Shown here in pieces: positions 56,961 through 64,000 of a stretch of 64,000 nt of DNA. The notes below the pieces were generated by a model. The model was not told the origin of the DNA. It saw only the letters and a program-made list of their open reading frames with translations, and made no database searches. This DNA is from Diploscapter coronatus. Lineage: Eukaryota; Nematoda; Chromadorea; Rhabditida; Rhabditidae. The position numbers and the translations under genes are program-made. How positions within the stretch are numbered: the first letter of the stretch is position 1; each line of letters starts with the position of its first letter. The stretch is from positions 29,783,201 through 29,847,200 of the forward strand of contig OZ038422.1 of NCBI GenBank assembly GCA_964036155.1, given 5' to 3'.

Positions 56961-59900
56961 CTAATTTTTAGCAATTCCTTTGAGCCTTTGTATCCATGAC
57001 CTGCGTTCCTGAGCGTCCTTCTCCTTTTTGTCAACTCTTTCGAGTAAGCGGGGAACCTGAAATCTGAACACTCCAAAAGGATGAAGTTTGTTTCGGAATT
57101 GAATATTTATGAGAACAGAATGAATTTTGATGTTTCCAGATAACCATTTGCATATTCACGATCCATTGAAACAGGTAGAAAAAATTGATTGAACTATTCT
57201 CGCGATGAAAGTTTGCTTCCGAAAACCTGTTGTCATATTCTCGATTATCTATGAGATGAGCGTTGTCTAGTGGAAGAAGCAGAGACACTGACGTGACCCG
57301 CGGAATGAAAATGGCGTGAGAAAAGGAGAGTGCGGCGAAGGCGCAGACGGATAAAGAGGAAAGGCTTCGCACAGATGTTAGAGCCCAGAGAAGGGGGCAA
57401 CGTTCATCTCACAGATAGTGGAGAGTAATTCTTACCTCATTCCTGATTGTCCCATGAACTTCATTCCTGTCAGGCCTACTTGTTCCGACTCCATTTTTGC
57501 CGTCTTCACCCATACTCCTCCTAGGGATTCTCATTTGTGTGGGCTGCTTCATTTTACTTGCATGAACGTGGGAGCTTCTTTGGATTCGATGTTGCCGACC
57601 CTCTTCTCGCCTGAAAATTCCAACCTTTATAGATTTTTTCCTGGAATACGATACCGTTTCTTCTCTTCCTCTTCCCTTCTGAAGATAACTTTCTCTTCAT
57701 CATCTCTTCGTTTCCGTTCGATTCGACGCATCAAAGGACTGTTCATCGCCGTCATGTCGACCATTGAAGATACGGGTCTGAAAATGGTTCCCCCAGGAAA
57801 TTGGAAACAAATTCGATTCATCAGATTTTATTGATAAGAGAGCATCTTTTACCGTTCCTCCCTCTCCCGTCCAGTACGGATGCTCCTTCTCGTTTCAGAA
57901 TGCCGCTTGATCTGACCTTCCATTTCGATCAGACTGAAATTCGACTATTTAATTCAAAGATGAAGGACTTTCTTACCTCAAAGGCCTCTTCGCCCAATTG
58001 TGACTGCAAGTTCCAACTCTTGTCCTGACATGAACATCACTTCGTTTGTTTTCAGCTGAAGAGTGAAAGTTTGGAACAAGAACAAGAATCTTTTTGAGCC
58101 TACTTCGAGCCACAGCGAACAGTTCCAATAATTCCTCCTCGACGTTCCTTTGGATTCCTTCCAAATGCGACTTTCTCGTCTTTCTCTTGGCATTTTCGAT
58201 CTTTGAAGCTTGCAGCTTGAAGGGAAGAAGCATGCCTATGTCACCAGCTGCCTGAAAATAAAGTATTTTTGAAAAATGTTTTTTTCTTTTCAGCAAGTAA
58301 CCTCTTTATCAGCCAATTCTCGACCATGGTATGAGAAGGCTCTACGGATGAAGGCGTTCTTCTTCGAGGAGGTCAGTTTCATCTTCATGCGTTCGACCTA
58401 GAGATAGTCTATCTTTGTGCAAAAGAAATTCTGAATCTTGAAATTTTACCTGGGCATGAGTAATCAGTAGGGTGCTCTCAGTTGCCAGCAAGTTGGCCTC
58501 CATCCGCCGTCCTTCCTCCTCCTCTTCAATCATCTTCTTCCTCGTTTCAGTTAGTCGTCTGACGACTTCGTAGGTGAAGGTAAACAGGGCTTCGTAAGTC
58601 GGCAGACCTTCGAGGGCTTTTCGGCCTTCGTCGGTTTCTGAAAATCGTCTTTTTTATATCAATAGCCTTCTTTGTAATTCATTATTCTTTGACATGGAAA
58701 GCTACGGTACTTTCGTAATACCATTTCCTTTGTACTTTATACGACCACGTTGTTTCAAAACGTCTCACTCTTGCAAAATATCACAAATCAGTCATTACCT
58801 CCGATTTTTTTCTGCAAGAGGACAAAGTTTTCCTTCTGTAACTTCTCGATAAGTTCCAAACATTTGCGATGAGTCGACGTATGGTGCAAAGTTGAGGTGA
58901 ACAGCTGAAACAAATAAAATGCTAGACGGTCTCCCCTTCCTATCCTGTAACACAGCAAGCGATTCTTTCAGCTGGACTATAATTTACCCGAAACTTTGTC
59001 CTATTCCTGATTACTCAAAGTAAACACGTTATCAGTCAAGTCTTGCATCAGATGGCCGTATTTGGCATTGCAAAACGCTGCTTGAGCGTTCTTTGAGAAA
59101 TATCGCTCGACTTTCTTCGCAGTAAAACGGTGAAAAAGAGATCGTTCTGTGGTCAGTGAGAGCTACATCGTGTAGTCTGATGAAAGTTATAGGTTCTTCG
59201 CAAAACTATCATACACAAGTTCATAAAATTGAAATATTTGAAAGAATGGAGAATGTTTGCAGATTTTTGGATCGAAATATCATCAATATCAGGGATAAAA
59301 TTTTTCTTTAACCTTGGATATGTAAGGATCAAATATAGAAGCAATCGCAACGAATTTCTCGAAAATACCTCTAAATAACTGTTTAATGAGCCCAGTCAAA
59401 ACCATTATTTTGTTGTCTTTTTCAGAAACCTTCAAATATTTACTTCTCTTCTACTTCTAATAATCAGCCATCTTTCAACCTTGCACAGGAACTAACATTT
59501 ATCACGAAACGTGCCTTGTTAGTCCCTTTGTGACATAAAATTCCATATCAGTTTTGCCTTAGCAGAAAAAATAGAGGCTAGAACTGAAAATTTTTAAAAG
59601 GACTGACAAAATGACCGTGTAGCTTCGAAATTATGGCGTGAGAATTTCAGGAAGCTTGAAAATTCATCTCTTATTTTGGAGGATAGCTCATTAAAGCTGT
59701 CTAAGATGATCATAAATTTATTAGTGACAGTATGTAGGATAGTGACAAAAATTTTCCCCTGGTGTTAAAATATAGAGATGAAATATCAATTGGTATATCA
59801 AAAGATTTTCTTGGGGCCACTTGCGTAAATGCTCACACTGATTAAGTGGACATTTTGATAAGCGACCAGAATAGAAATTGTAGGGCTAATGAACTTCGAA

Positions 59901-62900
59901 AAATGAGTGGAATCGAACCACTCAGCGAAGTAAAATTGTAAAAATATTTAGGGAGCGAAAATTTTTCGAGATTTTAGTGTCAAGTGATCAATGATGATAG
60001 ATTTTTCATCTTTTCATTTAAATTTTTTGAAATATCAGCAGACATAATTGCATCGTGTTTGCTTGGTAGACTTATAATATTCTCTTGAAACGTACTACAT
60101 TCATTCTAGCATGTAAAGGGAAGTGAAAACTATATGATAGATGGCTTATATTTTCTTTTCGTAAAATTACCGTGTGATGCGCTTTCATCATTTCGACCCT
60201 CGTCCTTTGTACGTTAGCGTCGATTTCCTTCATTCTTCTCTCGATCTCTTTCCATTTGGCTTCTTCGTTTTCGGCGTTCTTCTGCTTAGCTCCAAACAAC
60301 GTCAGAGGGAGCTTCTTTCGAAAATTTTCGAGCTGAAATGTTTATGATTTCAAAAAAAAAAATCTCAATTTTAGGATATTTAATCAATCTAACTGGACAG
60401 GAAAGCAACCGCACCTTTTCAGCAGCTGCTTCCATTTCTTCCGTCATCTTCTGCATTTGCAACTTCTGAGCTTCCAACTCTTCTCCCAATCTGGCTTTTT
60501 CTCTTTTGAGACTTTCCGTATTCCTGTCCAACTTTCTCCATTCTTCTCTTCTCAACGACTCCTCAGACTCATCCCGAACTCGGTCGTAGTGAGACGCAGC
60601 ACGTGGAGGCTTCTTCGCGTTACTGTTGTGGGTGCCTGAAATTAAAACTCAATTTTCAAAAGTGAATATTTTTACTTTTACTAGGATTGGACTTCTTGGA
60701 CTTCCGCAAGATCACGGATGAGGAATCTGGCCGACGAAGACCGAAGACGTCCAAGAAGGAAGACGCTGAAATAAAAATCTATTGAAAAAGTCTTTTACTC
60801 TTTGTAGGATACTTCCTTAAGCTACTTCTTCATTATATAGCATTTCAATTATTAGGGAAAATAACTTCTCACTCAAAGACTCCCTCGCCGAAGACACCGA
60901 AGACGATGAGTACGATCCCTTTTCTGCCGGTGAGATCATGTCGCTTTTCTAAAAATTCGCACTTTTAATTTTATGATTCATCATTTCTTGCTCATTATCA
61001 TGTTATTCTTTTCTTTCCTTTTTGCAACAGAACTCTGATCTATGAAGCGAAAGGGGAGGTAGCTTTCATAAAATCCCTTCTTTAATTTTTCACCTCAATC
61101 TAACTTTTTCTTTTTTCTATATCTTTATTCTCCTAAATCTTCCAACATCTCTCAGGCTTTCATATATTCCTCTACTATCTTTCTATGATATATATCTCTC
61201 TCTAACGTTCCGATGTTACAACTTTTGCAGCGAATAACTTTGCCACTCTTCCAGCCAACAACAAGATGAAAGGTCAGCGCACAAATGTGCAAAGAGAGTA
61301 AATAATAAATCGATCAAATCTAAAAATTATGCAAGATACCTCCGATTCGATATCACTATCCATGAGCTCGGGCTGAACTATTGGTGGAAGTCGAGAAGAA
61401 GAGCAATCGGTGGAGATCGTTGATAGTGAGAGGGAATTCTGAAACTTAGACATTCCTCAAGTTGATCTAAGAACTCGATGCATCGTCTTTCGACGAATTT
61501 TCACTCAATTATAATTTCTGTGAAAAATTACATTGCAAATTTCCCCAAACATACTTTTGGCTAATCTTCATTCACTGAATAGTCCAATTTCATCCCCTCT
61601 CAATATGCAAACTATACGAAACCTGAGTGCCCGCTTGTAGAGGTGTATGCTCAGATAATTTTGCAAACTTAGATTGTTTTGCGCACATACAAAGTTCGTT
61701 CAAAAAACTGTCGCTAATTAGTTCCCGATCAAGAATGCACATTTTCGTTTTAATCTGACCTTGTTTGGAGGAGTGGAAAGGGCCTCTCGCGCACCGACTC
61801 GGATCTGCTGATGAGTGGAACGCAGAAGTCGGGGAAGGATGTTCGACGAGGCATCGAATATCGCGGACACTCGCTCCACGACGTTCTGAAAAAATACAAA
61901 TTAATGAATGGAAAGTTTTAGTGAAAAATAGAACGAATCATTATAATCAAGTTTTCATCTATTCGAGCTACTATAATGAATATATTGTTTCTGGCTAAAA
62001 TGTATTTATTTTACTAGTAAGTTTGTTTAGAAGCTGAACTTCGTTAAGTAGTGCGTAAAAAATGAATTCTTACTCGTGATTTTGAAGATCCTCTAGAAGA
62101 AATGCGGCTTTTCAAGAGCTTGTTCTGGCTCCGCAAAGTTCCGATTTCATCAACCAAATCGAAGAGTGACTCTAAAAATTTTGAAATTCATTGAGAAACC
62201 GAACGGACTAATCCTGGATAATTTACACCATTTGTTACCATCTCTTTGAAATATATTTCACTATCAGTCAATGTAGTGAATTAACAATTTTTCGCAAAGT
62301 ATAGTAAATTTTTGAAACCTATCCGATTTTTGTGGACTTTCAACTTTTCTTGATTTACCAGGTACGGGTTGGTCGTTTCTTTGCAAGACTAATAGTAAGC
62401 CCATTTATTTTCTCAAAAATAGACTTGGCTCAGATATTTCATAAGTAATCAGTGTCACAGGCATATCCATGTCTATGCATTATCCTAGAAATCACTCATC
62501 CTATGGATTAAGAGTAGGCGAAAAAACTGGTTGACATAATCAAATATTCAAAAAGTGCTCCTAGTCTTGCAAAGCTTCTAATCCTGCAACTTTATTATGA
62601 AAAGTTCAAGGTACAGACGTTTTTTGCTGGAAAATGCATTTATAATTACTGAGTCTCTATGATAATTAAAGAAATCGTTTGTCTCAATTGCACTAAAGAT
62701 CTGGATAAATACTCAGTTTTCCAGCGAGCTTTAACTTTTTCCATAAAAATATCTCAGGAATTGCATTTTCACTATTATTCTATTTTGAAATCACAAGGTA
62801 CACACATTCTTTGCAGGGAAGTTATTCGTGCTTTGATAAATGCTCCATAATTATCGTCAGTGCGCGCGTAAGCAAATTCTAATCCGTACGAGCATAAAAA

Positions 62901-63724
62901 TACACCATGTTCTAAATTTTAATAAGCTCGAAGGAATCATTTGGAGCAATTCATTCAGGCATAAATCCTAACACTTTGAACTTCCTTATTTTGATTCGGT
63001 TCTAAGAACTACTGTAACTATTTTGAACCTACCGATGAAAGACTGGGTTTCCCTTTCTTCGTTGGTCTCAGCTCTTGCGGTTGCCTCTTTCATGTCCTGA
63101 AGCTCCTTCAGAAATTCATCCTCTTCTGCCTCGAAGCTAAAAACCGATATTATCACTTTTAAATACTGTAATGCTGTTCCATTTTACAGCGACATTATTT
63201 TAGGAAAATTTCACTGTAACATGATTTTCTTAATAATGTCTTCATATTTTGCAAAGCTTTCCAAATTTCTAGAATGTCGAGTAAAAGAAAATATTATGAT
63301 TTCCCTAAAAAGATCAAAACCCCGTGTGATTTGATGTCGTAATTAGTCGTGCTTATGTTCGATGTTTTCGCGTATTTTCATGTACTCTGCCCGTCTAAAA
63401 ATTCTCCCTATTTTCTTGAAAAGTCACTTGCATGTCTCCCTATCTAAGTAATGTTTTTCATATAAATGCCCAAAAATAGTCGTGCGCACGAGTAAGCAGA
63501 GTAGCATATTACTGCTCTATGCTTTTACTGAAAGCCCTTTTTTCTGGGATCTGAAAAATAAGGCGCAAAACTAACGTCCGACCGAAGATTAATTGAAAAA
63601 AAAATCGTTGTACGGGGTTCAAAGATAAAACCCCAATTTTCTTAGATTTAATTTGAAATTGCAGTAATTTGGCTGTTGTTTTGAGGAGAAATCTAATTAC
63701 CTACCGACTAATTATATCCCGCAT
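56961..63724 (-). CDS. Coiled-coil protein of 709 aa, unidentified
   Basis: Seventeen exons join in frame: 63724-63705, 63136-63033, 62171-62074, 61885-61760, 61438-61340, 60948-60873, 60765-60682, 60635-60415, 60332-60171, 58904-58799, 58637-58450, 58397-58302, 58251-57977, 57933-57853, 57777-57655, 57610-57436, 57056-56961. There is no signal peptide or membrane segment. An acidic N-terminus (FEAEEDEFLKELQDM) and a Leu-rich helix (LFDLVDEIGTLRSQNKLL) come first. Ser-rich linkers and a basic patch (ILRKSKKSNP) follow. A strong coiled coil covers roughly 240-345 (RREEWRKLDRNTESLKREKA, EELEAQKLQMQKMTEEMEA, KWKEIERRMKEID). More helical segments continue to the highly basic C-terminus (RRIERKRRDDEEK, LLERVDKKEKDAQERR). 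The composition suggests a cytoskeletal, centrosomal or axonemal structural protein; that is inference only. The 20-base first exon was chosen because it alone supplies an ATG in phase. The 1.3-kb intron before exon 10 could hide another exon. Confidence 0.7.
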
Positions 63725-64000
63725 TGTGTACGTATCGTGCATCTTGAATTTTGAAGACAAAGAAGCTAAATTACATGGATTAAGAACGAACATGTACGGA
63801 TATTTGGGCTTGAAAAGATAACGGATCTGAAATAACTCGTCATTTTGTAAACAAAGTTTCAAAATATCTAAAATTTCGTTGAGAAAGATGCGTAATCTTC
63901 CTTTAAAAGGTTCTAAATTTTTCGATAAAATAACCTAAAATCGGGATATATAAAATTCATAAGTCCGCTATATCGAAAGTGGATATCGATATTGAGAAAT
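63725..64000. other. Sequence upstream of the coiled-coil gene, to the window edge
   Basis: I see no exon here. If the 20-base first exon of the coiled-coil gene is wrong, its real 5' end may lie here or beyond the window. Confidence 0.3.

Noticed and set aside
1..64000. tRNA or rRNA genes, CRISPR arrays, prokaryotic operons
   Set aside because: I looked for cloverleaf-type structure, rRNA-like conserved blocks and regularly spaced repeats and saw none; the spliced eukaryotic gene structure excludes a bacterial origin.

Overview
This window is nuclear DNA from a nematode. The genes are dense and on both strands, are cut into many short exons, and use an extended 3' splice site (TTTCAG or TTTTAG). 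Exon bodies are much more GC-rich than the AT-rich introns. The gene content also fits a nematode: a UDP-galactopyranose mutase, a Delta9 desaturase of the FAT-5/6/7 type, C-type lectins carrying a second VWA-like domain, a small multi-pass protein of a nematode-type family, and Ly-6-like secreted proteins. I cannot name the species. I rebuilt exon chains by hand from splice sites and reading-frame phase. All the main models close in frame from ATG to stop.

Layout. 0.8-2.5 kb: two tandem small secreted three-finger (Ly-6/uPAR-like) genes (+) with a shared promoter block. 2.9-5.7 kb: a transsulfuration-family PLP enzyme (-). 8.65-11.0 kb: a Wnt ligand (+) with a 129-bp inverted-repeat element in its last intron. 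12.8-18.4 kb: a SUV39-like histone H3K9 methyltransferase with chromodomain, pre-SET, SET and post-SET (-). 19.3-23.4 kb: a PUF-family RNA-binding protein (+), divergent from the methyltransferase. 25.4-26.3 kb: a small secreted glycoprotein (-). 27.1-31.6 kb: a 16-exon protein of 647 aa that I do not recognise (-). 32.4-37.3 kb: three C-type lectin genes (-). 41.0-42.0 kb: a single-pass membrane protein with a PPxY motif (+). 44.0-45.0 kb: a small multi-pass membrane protein (-). 46.4-48.2 kb: a secreted, dibasic-rich precursor-like protein (+). 48.4-51.2 kb: UDP-galactopyranose mutase (-). 53.1-55.6 kb: a Delta9 fatty-acid desaturase (-). 57.0-63.7 kb: a 17-exon coiled-coil protein of 709 aa (-).

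The genes do not form one pathway. Three functional themes stand out. The first is developmental regulation (Wnt, H3K9 methyltransferase, PUF). The second is the host surface and gut interface (lectins with GATA-type sites upstream, galactofuranose synthesis, secreted Ly-6-like proteins). The third is lipid and sulphur amino-acid metabolism. The most interesting signals are the tandem duplication histories, several fold-back elements, a palindromic polyadenylation signal shared by two convergent genes, a probable GC-AG intron, and two large proteins I could not assign. I found no convincing previously undescribed system, RNA gene or CRISPR array.
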